This document shows, in pieces, positions 23,057-33,422 of a stretch of 64,000 bases of DNA. The notes under the pieces are model-generated. The model made no database searches. It was not told the origin of the DNA and saw only the letters and a list, made by a program, of their open reading frames with translations. The position numbers were made by a program, and so were the translations under genes. Source of the stretch: Viscum album. Taxonomy: Eukaryota; Streptophyta; Magnoliopsida; Santalales; Viscaceae. The stretch spans positions 1,190,724,357 through 1,190,788,356 of the forward strand of contig OY728152.1 of assembly GCA_963277665.1 (NCBI GenBank), written 5' to 3'. Positions within the stretch are counted from its first letter, which is position 1. The number at the start of each line of letters is the position of its first letter.

Positions 23057-24480
23057 GATGATATTAATTCTCTATATTAACCATTAAATAATGATTATAA
23101 AAAATATATATGATAAGTGGATATAATATTTATGAACTTAATATCATTATTTATATGAATAAAATATATCCTGTGCATAAAAAACAAGACTTACATAATA
23201 ATATAAACATAATTAAATAAATTAGTTAACACATGAAAGAATGATACTAATGAAATATTATTAAAAATTATGATATAAGAGGATTTTATATGATATCATA
23301 AATATTGGTATAGTTCTGGTATAATTTAATAACATGCATTGACCATTATATAAGAGGTTAACACACCCTCAACTAAAGGAAAGTACGAGGAAAGGGTTAA
23401 CTTCGCAATCTCATTATTATCCATAACTGTTTATATAAAAGTATTTACTGAGACATATTTATCATCTATGTAAATGTTTCTTAAAAATGTATTTCAAAAT
23501 ATTCTTAATATTCTTATAAAATTTTTTAAAATCATTTCTACCCAGGTTTAAATTTTTATATTTTTTTTAAAGGAATCCTTTTTTAATTTTCCAAACAAGG
23601 TACTTTATGACCTTTTCGAAAAAATATGATAGAAATGTTCCCTTTTTAACTTATACATCATGAGAAAAACATACTTTACTATTATAAAAGGTTGTTTTCA
23701 CTCAAAATGTTTTTTAAATTGCATTACCCTTTTAAAATAATTTCAATATCAAAATGTTATTTTTCTCATGAAAATTTTAATGATTTTATTAGATTGTTTC
23801 CATCTGTGTGAACATTTTTTGTTTTATTTTATGATAAATTGAGGATAATTATTATGATAAAATATACCATATTTCTTATGAAAATTTTAATAAAATGTTT
23901 ATATAGGTTATATTTGACCCTTTTCATATGTGTAATGTAATGGATTTAGTATGTGATGGATGGGGCCAACTATAGTGCATGGATTCCTTGGTAGGTCTCA
24001 TGAGAAAAACTGATTTTTTTTTTTACCCATTTATATATGGTGTCTTGGAAAAATCCTTGAAGATACATTTATGATGTTTTGAATTATGCATTACCTCATT
24101 ATGAGATTAGTTATTGATATTACATGTGGTTATTCAACTAGTAGAATATCCTTGTGAATGTTAATATGGAATAATTTGATTTATTCCTACCATATTATGC
24201 TCAAGATTATATTTAATTGAATTATATTTCAATTATACACAATTACTTAAGGTTTCAGATTATTTACTCATAATTTATTCCACTGTACGCTTACACATAC
24301 TGAGCATCTGAGCTCACCCATTTCTTATGTTTTATTTTTCATGGATGCTAAGATGTGTATTATGAATGATATGAAGGGTTAAGTAAGGAGATTAATAATG
24401 TGTGTAATATATTTTCCAAGACCACTAAACTGATCATTACTTTGGGATTCGACAATTTTATCTAGGAAAATTTAATATTG
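23057..24480 (+). other. U5-side remainder of the 5' LTR
   Basis: No gene is present. The stretch aligns to 31810-33360 of the 3' LTR, including the GAGGATTTTATATGATATCATAAAT segment (read in pieces near 23279), GAGGTTAACACACCCTCAA near 23355, and GCTTACACATACTGAGC near 24289. The last block, a conserved CTTACCC..ACTGAGC...GAGCTCACC motif about 220-290 bases before the LTR end, is present in every Tekay-like LTR here. Confidence 0.6.
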
Positions 24481-24522
24481 TATGGTACCAAATATAGGCT
24501 ATTGATGTTGGGGTTTTATAGT

Positions 24523-24535
24523 TTGTATCAGAGAA
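24523..24535 (+). other. Primer-binding site, initiator tRNA-Met type
   Basis: TTGTATCAGAGAA lies two bases after the 5' LTR end. The plant consensus complementary to the 3' end of initiator tRNA-Met is TGGTATCAGAGCC, so one G to T change and a decayed tail separate them. Position and sequence together fix the 5' LTR boundary. Confidence 0.85.
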
Positions 24536-24884
24536 TTTTTAGTACAAACCATGGAAAATAGATTTAGAATACATAGATTATGGAATATAACCCTCAGATA
24601 GACTTTGAGGATAAGTATAGAAGAATATATTGGAATTTTGGTAAGGTAGATATTATGTGGGTATTCCTAGAAATATATCCCCATATGAATACTAAAAGTG
24701 TACGTGGTTCTAAAAAAGATTTAATTATGAGTAAAAACTCTAACAAGGTGCAGTGGGCCTGACTCAGTGTAACCAGGTACACAAAAATGGGCCTCTCTGT
24801 GCACCTGGTTTGACATACCTCGGAGATATGATTAGGATAATTCATATTTTATTTAAAATACATTATAAAGGATTTAAAGTGAAC
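24536..24884 (+). other. Untranslated leader of the element
   Basis: This sequence lies between the primer-binding site and the probable gag start. It includes a G+C-rich patch (24747-24830) with a strong inverted repeat listed separately. Overlapping open frames on both strands (24580-24762 plus, 24594-24845 minus) have no family resemblance and are treated as chance. Confidence 0.55.
24771..24810 (+). other. Leader hairpin, 13-bp arms
   Basis: Left arm AACCAGGTACACA (24771-24783) and right arm TGTGCACCTGGTT (24798-24810) pair with one mismatch around a 14-base loop. In RNA the mismatch is A opposite C. It lies between the primer-binding site and gag, where retroelement RNAs often carry packaging or dimerisation structures. 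That role is inferred from position only. Confidence 0.6.
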
Positions 24885-25990
24885 ATGTCCCCAAAGAAAC
24901 CATGTTTATGGTTATCATACTAGGTATGTATAATTTTTTTAATTTTTGTTATGTATTTTTTTAGTTTGAAATTATGTATTATGATTCATAACCTAATCTA
25001 GTGTACAGAATTTTTTAGAAAGAGAATATAGTGAAAGGAAATGAAATCTTATCATTGAACTTAATCCATGTAGAGATTTACATCATGTTTACTATAATGA
25101 TATTGGAGATCAAGCTACAAATGGTACTGAATAGATTACAACTATACTGGGACAACTAAATAAGGTTATGAATAATAACCTTACATGCATGGATCAACCT
25201 AATCCACAATGTGGAGGAACAATGTTATAACTCTTCATGATATATAAAAATCAATGATTAAATAGGGCTATAAATCCATTTATAGCAAAGAAATGGATAT
25301 GTTCCTTTGAGAAGATATTTTTTGATTTGGGAAGTAATGAAAGGGAGAGAGTTATCATGAAAATTTGTCATCTCTCTTGAGATATAGAACAATGGTATCC
25401 ATTTATTCAAAATAAAAATAAGTAAGAAGAAATAGAAAGCACTTAATATGGTGAATTCAATGAAATTTTCTTTGAAAAATACTTTCCTCGTGAATAGTGA
25501 GAGGATATGGAGAGTAAATTTCTGAGTTTAAGGGAAAAGAAGGATGATAATGATACAAAGTATGAAGAAAAATTCACAAGGTTAGAAATTCATGATGCAT
25601 ATTACATATGCAATCCAAATAGTAATATTGATCATTTCTTTGATGGGTTAAAACCATTCCTCTATAGATAACTTGTCTCACAAACTTTCTCATCGTATGA
25701 AGATATAGTCTCATGTGCTATCAAGATAGAAAATTAATTCTCTATATCTTATAATTTTAATTAAAATTAAGAGTATAATAGGGAATGTAAACACTCTAAA
25801 AAAGGAAATAAGGAAAATATGAAGAAGGGAATAATTGAAATTACATCCTATAATAACTATGGGAAAAAACACCACAGTACCTGAATAAGGGAATGAGAGT
25901 TTTTTACAAGTGTGGAGAAAAATCCACTAAGATTGTGATTGTAAGGGAATGAAATAATATACCAATGTTCAATAATACAATTTTCAATAA
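24885..25990 (+). pseudogene. Decayed gag (capsid-nucleocapsid) of the Tekay-type element
   Basis: Gag would form the virus-like particle. A plausible start is ATGTCCCCAAAGAAACC at 24885 (MSPKKP), in the place where Tekay gag begins with a basic MPPRR-like stretch. Capsid-like pieces follow: near 25290-25370 WICSFEKIFFDLGS, near 25455-25590 EIFFEKYFP then LSLREKKDDNDTKYEEKFTRLE, and near 25625-25730 DHFFDGLKPFLYR followed by TFSSYEDIVSCAIKIE, matching the family F..GL.P.IR and Y.E.V..A. The nucleocapsid zinc knuckle survives near 25898-25950 as YKCGEKS and, after a one-base frame change, KDCDCKG-like residues; the spacing fits CX2CX4HX4C with the His codon damaged. Several stops and frameshifts interrupt it. 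Confidence 0.75.
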
Positions 25991-26089
25991 ATGAGACATT
26001 ATTAAAATAATTTTTTTAAGCGGTAATGAAATTTTCCCCATAAAAGGCTAAGGGAGAAATGATTAGCTTATATGATCACAGCTGCTAAT

Positions 26090-26470
26090 GTTGAAGTTTA
26101 TAATGATGTGGTTTAAGTTAAATTAGTTTTCTACTAAAACTTATCCAATTTTTTATTTGATTATATATCATCACATTATTTTATGTCTTCCCATTTTTCA
26201 AGAAAATTAGTGATTTTCCTTTTGATTTAACAAAGGAGTTGTCAGTAAAAAATCCAATTGGAAGTCACATTACAATAAATATGTGTCAATATTTCCCCCT
26301 TTTAAAACATAAACATGATTTACTTGATGGCCTTTTCAGCATACCTATGTTTTACTTTGATATAATCATTGGTATGGATTGGATTTTAAAATATGATGAA
26401 AAAATTTATTGTAAGAAGAAGGAAATTGTAATTTATGAGGAAAAAGAAGAATCCCTTTTCTTTAAATGAG
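26090..26470 (+). pseudogene. Decayed aspartic protease
   Basis: The protease would cut the gag-pol polyprotein. The active-site region reads LFDYISSHYF with the Asp codon at 26159-26161, where the family has LFDSGATHSF. The Asp remains, but the Ser-Gly of the DSG triad has become Tyr-Ile. A frameshift follows, and the open frame at 26239-26469 carries the C-terminal half with FDIIIGMDWILKYDEKIYC near 26356-26412, a hallmark of plant Ty3/gypsy proteases. The open stretch ends at TGA 26467, before the RT. Confidence 0.85.
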
Positions 26471-26589
26471 AAACTTCATTATCTGATTCTTATCTAGATC
26501 CACCAAAAGTAGATCTAATTAATTAAATTATTATGGAGTAAGAGAAAAAACATCTAGGGATGAAGAAGAAAATAATCGGACTAGGTATG

Positions 26590-27390
26590 TACCTATTGTG
26601 TAGGAATAAGTTGATGTATTTCTTGAGGAATTACTTGGATGTTCCGCAGAGCGTGAGGTTGAATTTTCCATTGATTTAATCCTTAATAAAAGGCCAATAT
26701 CAAAGACCTCATAATAAATGGACCATGTGGAATTAGTGGAGTTGAAAAAAAAAACTAGAGGATTTAGGTAATAATGGATTTCTTCTCCCTAGTGTTTCAC
26801 TATGGGAAGCCCCTCTTCTCTTTTTCAATGAGAAAGATAGACCCATGAGACTATGTATTGATTATAGGGAAATAAATGCTATTACCATAAAGAAAAAGTA
26901 CTCTCTACCTCACATTAGTGAATTTTTTGATTATGTTTATAGAGACCATTATTTATCAAAGATTTATCTTCATTATAGTTATCACTAATTGTGAGTAAAT
27001 AAGGAACACATTCTTAAGGAATATTTTATGTGGAGGTATGGATATTTTGATTTTACTGTAATGCCATTTGGATTTACTAATGAACCCTCTATTTTTGTGG
27101 ATCTAATTAATAGAGTATTAAAGTAATATCTTGATGATTTTTTAGGTATCAATTAATAATATTCTAGTGAATTCTAAAAATTATGAATACCATGATAATC
27201 AGTTGTGGATTATCCTAGATAATTTCAGAAGGGAGGAGCTGTATGGTAAATTTATAAAGTGTTAATTATAGCATTTGGAAAATTATTTTCTTGGCCATAT
27301 TTTCTCCAAGGATGGAATCTATTTTTATCATAAAAAGACAATGGAAATCCAAGAATTTACTTCACCAATGAGCATAACTGAGGTATGTAG
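26590..27390 (+). pseudogene. Decayed reverse transcriptase
   Basis: The RT would copy element RNA into DNA. Family blocks appear in order across frames: VFLEELLG and REVEFSIDL near 26610-26685, [17 protein letters not shown] then [11 protein letters not shown] near 26845-26877, [13 protein letters not shown] near 26900, [12 protein letters not shown] near 26952, WRYGYFDFTVMPFGFTNEPS near 27032-27090, and ILVNSKNYEYH near 27161. The catalytic IDDIL motif reads INNIL, with both Asp codons changed to Asn (27155-27160, AAT AAT). Stop codons occur at several points. The downstream HFLGH-like part survives near 27285 as NYFLGHIFSKDGI. Confidence 0.9.
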
Positions 27391-27539
27391 TTTCATTTGT
27401 TTAGTATGTTATTATTAGTGATTTTCACAATTTTTCTGAATTGGATAACCCGTTAATCAAGCTCACACGTAAAGGGGTTAAGTTTGTAAGTAAAAATAAT
27501 GTGAAGAGAGTTTTGAATAATTGAATAGAATATTGGTCA

Positions 27540-27880
27540 TTGATCTGATCTTGAATTTACCATAATGAAATAGTGGATTTTTTATCTATAGTGATGCATC
27601 AAGGAAATGAATTAATTGTGCCTTTATGTAGAATGATAGAGTTATTGAATATTCATCAAGAAAGTTAAAAACTCATGAAAAAAACTATTCAACTCAAGAT
27701 ATTGAGTTACCAGTGACAATATTTTCTATGCATATATGGAGACACTATCTCTTTGGTGTAATATGTGAGATATATACATATCATAAGAGCTTGAAATATA
27801 TTTTCACATAGCAATAAGTCTATATGCGGAAAAGGAGATGGATCAACCTACTCAAGGATTATTATTTCTCAACAAACTGC
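27540..27880 (+). pseudogene. Decayed RNase H
   Basis: This domain would remove the RNA strand during reverse transcription. The translation shows FIYSDASRK near 27580, EYSSRKLKTHEKNYSTQDIE near 27649, IWRHYLFGVICEIYTYHKSL near 27735-27793 and KYIFT, then MRKRRWINLLKDYYF from 27824. The first catalytic Asp (SDAS) is kept; the DHKSL Asp is now Tyr. The frame at 27824-28081 continues with VVDSMSKKYHG, matching the ADALSRK end of the domain and the start of the link to integrase. Confidence 0.88.
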
Positions 27881-28084
27881 CGCCTAGTGAAGAAAAATAA
27901 GGTGGTGGATTCAATGAGCAAGAAATACCATGGAGTTATGAACAAATTGAGTATCGAAAGGGATCCTATTTTTATGGATATAGTGAAGATGGATATGGGA
28001 ATTATCAAGGAAGGTGAAAAATCATTACTTATTCAAATAGTTGCCAAAACATATTTATGGGAAAGGTTAAAAAGTTCTTAGTAT

Positions 28085-29335
28085 GATGATGATGATTTTC
28101 AGATGAAAATTAAAGCGGTGAATAATGGAGAATTTATAGACTTTGTATATGAAGATAGAATTTTTGAATTTGGAAGGAGGTTTTATATTCCCTCTATACC
28201 CGAGCTAAAAAAAGAATTATTGTATTATTTTCATAACTCAAATTTCTATATACACCTTGGAAGAACTAAGAAATATAATTATTTGAAGGTACACTTTTGG
28301 TGGGATAATAGTAAGTGAGAAATTGATGATTATGGGTCAAGATATTTGGGTTGTCAACACATAAAGGTTGAAAGACAATATCCTAGAGGAGTCAGGATAT
28401 GCCTTCCTATACCTATGAGGAAATGGGATAATATTATGATGGAATTTATCATGGGGATAACAAAGAATCATAGAAGGAATGATTTGATATTGGTTATTAT
28501 TTATCATCTTACCAAATTACCATATTTTATTGCTATAAGAGAATATTTAGCAGTTGAAATCTTGGCATGAATAAATATTAATGAAGTTATAAGATTTCAT
28601 GGTATGCCACTATTGATTATGACTCATCGTGATCCCTTTTTTACATAATTTTTTTTTTGGAAAAGTCTTTATAACTTACTAGATACTAAATTTCATTCAA
28701 AAACCACCTATCTCCCTCAAACTGAAGAAACTTATAGTGGAAATTTTAATCATTAGAAGATATGTTGAGATATTTCTCACTTGAAATTCAAGGTATGCAT
28801 GATCAGTATTTACCATTAGTAGAATTTTCCTACAAAAACATCTTCCATTCATGTATTCAGATGGCATCGTATAAAGAATTATCTAGAAATAGATGTCACA
28901 CATCAACTTGTTGGGATGATCTTTGTGGAAGGAAACTTTTAGTCCCAAAATGTTTTGAGGAAAAATATAAAAGATGAAGATTACTCACACCCATATCAAC
29001 TAATATCAAATTAGGCAAAAGAGAAATGCTGATAACCGATAGAATGATTTGGAATTTAATGTGGGAGATTATATTTTCATTAACGTATCTTCATGGAAGG
29101 GTGTTATATGATTCAGTAAGTTAGGAAAATTAAATCCAAGGTATATCATACCTTTTGAAATTTAGAAAAAAATTGGAGCTATAGATTTCTATTTAGTAAT
29201 GCTGCCACGTCTCATCAATGTTCATAATGTGTTCCACATATCACTATCAAAGAAATACATGCTAAAACAAACACATATGATCACTTATTAAGAAATAGAA
29301 CTGGAGCATGATATGTCTTATTGTGAAGATCCTAT
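28085..29335 (+). pseudogene. Decayed integrase
   Basis: The integrase would insert the DNA copy and make the 5-bp duplication seen at the ends. The frame at 28103-28318 has YIPSIPELKKELLYYFHNS...YIHLGRTKKYNYLKVHFWW, the HHCC zinc-binding arm. The frame at 28346-28570 continues with GCQHIKVERQYP, then LPIPMRKWDNIMMEFIMGI and DLILVIIYHLTKLPYFI. The first Cys of the CX2C pair is Tyr (TGT to TAT near 28345). The first catalytic Asp of DFVTGL is Glu, the second (VSDRD) is His (THRDP near 28624-28638), and the Glu region after PQT near 28715 is scrambled. The frame at 28762-28977 covers the following LPLVEFSYKN segment, and QVFHIS-like sequence follows near 29230. Confidence 0.88.
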
Positions 29336-29339
29336 CAAG

Positions 29340-29490
29340 ATTCATGACACTACAGAACAAGTGTTAAGGAATTTGACAACTTGATTGGTAATGGTTCTTT
29401 GGAGAAACCATAAAACGGAAGAGGAAACATATGAACCTGATGAAATTATGATGAAGAACTACCTGAATCATTTTATAATGTGATATTATG
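29340..29490 (+). pseudogene. Chromodomain remnant at the polyprotein C-terminus
   Basis: One frame with a single stop reads EQVLRNLTT, stop, LVMVLWRNHKTEEETYEPDE then IMMKNYLNHF. This closely follows the Tekay/Del pattern VLRN..IPLVKVLWRNH..EEATWE...M...YP.LF. In the family this domain binds histone marks and guides integration into heterochromatin. It is among the best preserved coding pieces of the element and gives the clade assignment. The aromatic Trp of TWE is Tyr here. Confidence 0.88.
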
Positions 29491-29512
29491 GAAATTTCAA
29501 GGATGAAATTTT

Positions 29513-29528
29513 ATGAATGAGGTAAGAA
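29513..29528 (+). other. Degraded polypurine tract position
   Basis: ATGAATGAGGTAAGAA lies directly before the TG of the 3' LTR, where plus-strand DNA synthesis is primed. It is purine-rich but broken by T residues, so it is identified by position rather than by sequence. Confidence 0.4.
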
Positions 29529-31242
29529 TGTAACACCTAAATATTTCACTGTACGTTTTCATTTTAAATAAATTCAATAACTTCCGTTGCATGAAACACT
29601 GAGTTTTAGTGCATCACGATATGTTAAACTATCCATTTAAATAGATGTTATGAATATTATTAACAAAATTATTAAATTTTTTTTTATTTTATTTACCTTA
29701 TGTGTTTTCTATAAAATTATATATGAAAAAATATGATTTTATATATAAAAACTATATTTTTAAGGGGAATTTTACAACGTTCTAATGAAGCACCATTTTA
29801 AAACTAAATTTCTGAAATTTCTGAAATTTTATTTTTCAAAATAGACTTCATTTTTAAATTTAGAATATCAAAATTATCTTAGGGTGAATTTTTGGTATTT
29901 TTCTAAGAAGTTCCATTTTTTGTTGAATAGTGAAAAATACTAACTTGTAGTTAAAAATCAACTTTTCATTTAAATAATTATTATACTTTAAATTTATTTT
30001 TAAAGTCAAAATAGATAAATAATAAATATATTAATATAATTTAGGTTATCGGAATCATTTTTATATTTAAAATTAGATATAAAAGCATATGGAACTATTG
30101 AATGTTTCCTTTTACCGGCTTTCTTTCCACATATGCAGGGTGAATTTTGAACTTAATTTAGCCACTTATATGAATTTAATTTGAAAAAATGGACGAAAAA
30201 TAGTGTAATTTTTATGACATTTAGTGCCTATCTATATCAACTATTTCTGGATATTATGAATAGTAACCTTTAGTAAATTTCGATTTACCATGGTTAAGGG
30301 TAAATCGAGTAATTGAAGGTAAAAATATTATATAATATAATAAAGTTACCCTAAAACTTGTACTAATTTCATTTCATAAGTGAGTTTCTACCAAAATAAA
30401 CTTTAGGCTTAAATTATACCCTTTTAAAGCCACTTGGGTAAGAATATGACAATTATAATATTTTATTTAAAGACAAGTTAAAAATATCATACTCATGTTT
30501 TTTAATATGTATTACATTTTTAATACATGATTATATAGAAGAAAAATTCAACTATAAATAGTCATTGGAAATATAATAAATTTATATTCTTCATGATAAT
30601 TTACTTTTACGATTTACATAATGAATAACTTAATTAAGGTCTTTCATAATAATGATGTAGTAATTGTTTAATTAATGTAAATGTCAAATAAATAATATTA
30701 AAAATATTAAAATAAAACTAATTTGACATAATTAATGAAATTATAAAATTTTATAGATATCATAGACATGATAATGATATAATATAAGTGTATTTTCTAA
30801 TTTATCATATTTTTATGATATTTAAAAAAAATAATTGTTAGTATAAAAATTGATATACATGCTACTTTAAAATAGATAATATTTTATTAAATGATATAAA
30901 ATTCATAAAAATATAAAAAAAAAAAATAACTATAATAATGTAATATATGTCATCAATGATCCATTTGGGGTTATGTTTTTGTTTTATTGTAACTATATTA
31001 ACCCTAAATAGTAAAAAATCCAAGTTGTCATGGTAAGAGTTAAAGGGTTTAACTAAGGGTTAAAGCCAAAAGATAAAGTTAATATTGTGACCTAAACATT
31101 TATGAAAATCATCATTTGAGATGATTTATACACATAATCATATTATATTCAAAATAACTCACTTTTGAGCTATTTAAAATAAAAAATCAATTTATATTAA
31201 TTTACCATTTTAAAGGATTCCAAGAGTGCCCCTCCCATCTCT

Positions 31243-31252
31243 TATAAAAAGG
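31243..31252 (+). promoter_or_regulatory. TATA box of the 3' LTR
   Basis: TATAAAAAGG follows CCCCTCCCATCTCT and precedes AACCTCCTCCCTCACTTCC. It aligns with the boxes at 19858 and 9201. In an intact element this copy could read out into flanking DNA. Confidence 0.68.
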
Positions 31253-31587
31253 AACCTCCTCCCTCACTTCCTCACACCACATTGAGGATTTTATCGCAAA
31301 AAAACATGAATGTTTGTCTTAAAAAAATTCTTAGTTAATTTATGGAGTTCTTAGTCTTCTAAAAAGTTAAACCCTTGTGTCTGTAAGAAGAGATCCAAAG
31401 GAAGTCCACCAAAAAAGAGGTAATTGCTTTACCAATTTATTTAAGTTCATTTCTTATTATAATTCCTCTTACAATGTTATTTCTATAATAAAGTAATAAA
31501 TATTTTATTATATATATTCCGAGATGTTATTATGATTATGGTACAACCATATTTCTACTTTTATCCATCAAACGAAAAAAATATCAC

Positions 31588-31808
31588 CATGCATGCGTAC
31601 GCACGACTTACCATCTCCACCCTATGATGTAATTTTTTTTCCAAAACCACTTTATTTGGTTGGGTATAATGATTATTATAATGTATAAAATAATAAAAAT
31701 TACATGATATTAATTATTTATTATTAATATACCCTACAATTCCATACCATTTTAACATTAATGGATTGATACCAACACTCGTACATACGTACGACCTACC
31801 GTCCCCAG
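31588..31808 (+). repeat. Twin CpG-rich modules in the 3' LTR
   Basis: Module 1 has ATGCATGCGTACGCACGACT then TACCATCTCCACCC (CCATCTCC at 31611). Module 2 has CTCGTACATACGTACGACC then TACCGTCCCC (31799). The spacing is 188 bases. CpG is kept much better than in the rest of the LTR. Confidence 0.7.
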
Positions 31809-33417
31809 AATAGGATGAGATTAATTATCCAAGGTAACCCTTATAAAATGATTATAAAAAATATCTATTTTGAGTGAATATAATATTTTTGAACTTAATA
31901 AAATTATTAAAAGGAATAAAATATATCATATTTATAAGAAACATGACTTTCAAGACTAACCAAACATAATAAAATGAAGTAGTTAACATCCAAAATAATG
32001 AAAATAATGAAATATTATTAAAAATATGATATAAGAGGATCATATATGATATCATAAATATGTATATAGTTCTGGTATAATTTAATAACATGATTAAATA
32101 ATTATATAGGAGGCTAACACACCCTCAATTAAAGGAAAGTACAAGGTAAGGTTTAACTTGGAAATCTCATTATTATTTGGGATTGCTTACAAGTAAGTAT
32201 ATTTGGGGAAATATTTATCATCCACATCCACGTTTCTTAAAAATTTATTTCAAAATATTCTTACTATTCATCTACAATTTTTTAATTTCATTTTACCCAT
32301 GTTTTAATTTTTATAATTTTTTTGAAAAGAATCTTTTTTTCGTTTTCGAAACGAGGAACTTTATGACATATTCAAAAAAATATAAATGGAAATTTGTTTT
32401 TTAACATATATAGAAATATATTAACTTCCTTTACAATCTTAAAAGATTATTTTTTGTAAAACAAATTTCTTTTAAATTTTTTCACCCCATTTAAAATAAT
32501 TTCAATATAAAAAGGGTATTTTTCTCAGAAAAATTTTAATGATTTTTTTAGATTGTTTTCATTTATGTCAACATACATTGTTGTATTTTATACCAAATTG
32601 AGGTCTATTTATTATGATACAATCTAACATTTTTTATTGAAGGGTTAATGATATTTTTGAATTTTTGAGTGATATTTTGATACGATTCATGCTTTTAGTT
32701 ATTGTATTAAATTTTGTATAATAGTTTTAATATGCATGTTTATGTTGGTCAAATTTAACCCTTATCATATGAGGAATGCAATAGACATTGAAAGTGATGG
32801 GAATGGACTGCTATATCCCATTGATGCATCTATAAGTCTCATGAGACAAACTATGTTTAGTTTTTACCTATTTATGTATGGTGTCTTGGATGAATCCTTG
32901 ATGGTATGTTTATGATGTCTGACATTATCCATTCCCTCTTTATAAGATCAATTATTGATATTACATGTGATTATTCAACAAGTAAAATATCCATGTGAAT
33001 GTTTATATATAATTATTTGATTTATTCTTTCTATTTTATGATGAAGATTATGTTTATGTGGATTATGGTTCAATTATACACCTTACTTAAGGTTTATTCT
33101 AATTTAATCATAATAGATTCTATTGTATGCTTACCCTTAATGAGTATCTAAGCTCACCCCTTTCCTATGTTTTATTTTTCAAGGATGCCAAGATGTGTAT
33201 TATGAATAATATGTAGAGTTAAACTAGGAGATTAATAAAATTATTAAAGGATTATATATGTTTTATTTTATGTTTTAATTATAATGTATGGTTTATGTAT
33301 GAAATCTATTTTCCAATACTACTAAACTGATCGGTCCTTTGGGATTCAACACTTGTGTCTATGCCAATATAATAAAATAATGCACTTGCTTCAGGCTAAT
33401 GGGGATGAGGTGTTACA

Positions 33418-33422
33418 CCAAA
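33418..33422. repeat. Target site duplication (right), CCAAA
   Basis: CCAAA directly follows the ...GGTGTTACA end of the 3' LTR and matches 18146-18150. Sequence after it continues the outer repeat that was interrupted at 18150. Confidence 0.85.

Larger units (their letters stand above)
18151..24520 (+). mobile_element. 5' LTR of the Tekay-type element (interrupted)
   Basis: The LTR starts TGTTACACCCCAAGATTTC and ends ...GGTTTTATA just before the primer-binding site; the family ends are TGTAACACC and GGTGTTACA. After removing the nested solo LTR (19931-22552) and one copy of CCATT it is about 3.74 kb, close to the 3.89 kb of the 3' LTR. It is collinear with the 3' LTR throughout, including the GATGAATAGTGAAAAATA stretch near 18539, the TATA box, the twin module, the GGGGCCAAC..ATGGATTCC block near 23963 and ACTGAGCATCTGAGCTCACCC near 24299. 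Confidence 0.88.
18151..33417 (+). mobile_element. Complete but dead Tekay-type chromovirus (Ty3/gypsy)
   Basis: The element has two LTRs (18151-24520 and 29529-33417), a primer-binding site at 24523, decayed gag-pol and a chromodomain, flanked by the perfect duplication CCAAA. The 3' LTR has intact 9-bp terminal inverted repeats, TGTAACACC and GGTGTTACA. The interior of about 5.0 kb and the domain order gag, PR, RT, RNase H, IN, chromodomain fit the Tekay/Del clade, whose C-terminus carries a VLWRNH...EE.T.E-like chromodomain. The two LTRs have diverged strongly: I count 17 differences in the first 66 aligned bases. The 5' LTR is lengthened by a nested solo LTR. No frame is intact, so the element cannot encode its own transposition. 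Confidence 0.92.
29529..33417 (+). mobile_element. 3' LTR of the Tekay-type element
   Basis: The LTR starts TGTAACACCTAAATATTTC and ends GGGGATGAGGTGTTACA; the 9-bp terminal inverted repeat TGTAACACC/GGTGTTACA is perfect. It is 3,889 bp, unusually long for an LTR but normal for Tekay. It carries the GTTGAATAGTGAAAAATACT stretch near 29920, the TATA box at 31243, the twin modules at 31588-31808, and ACCCTTAATGAGTATC...GCTCACCCC near 33132. It is followed directly by the duplication CCAAA. Open frames at 31852-32091 (minus) and 32177-32404 (plus) lie in it and are chance. Confidence 0.92.

Noticed and set aside
24594..24845. Minus-strand 83-codon frame in the Tekay leader, overlapping a plus-strand frame at 24580-24762
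   Set aside because: It runs antisense through the leader and G+C-rich hairpin, with no family motif. The leader of this element is not coding in the family.
28762..28977. Open frame as a separate small gene
   Set aside because: It covers part of the integrase region of the Tekay-type element in the expected order and orientation.
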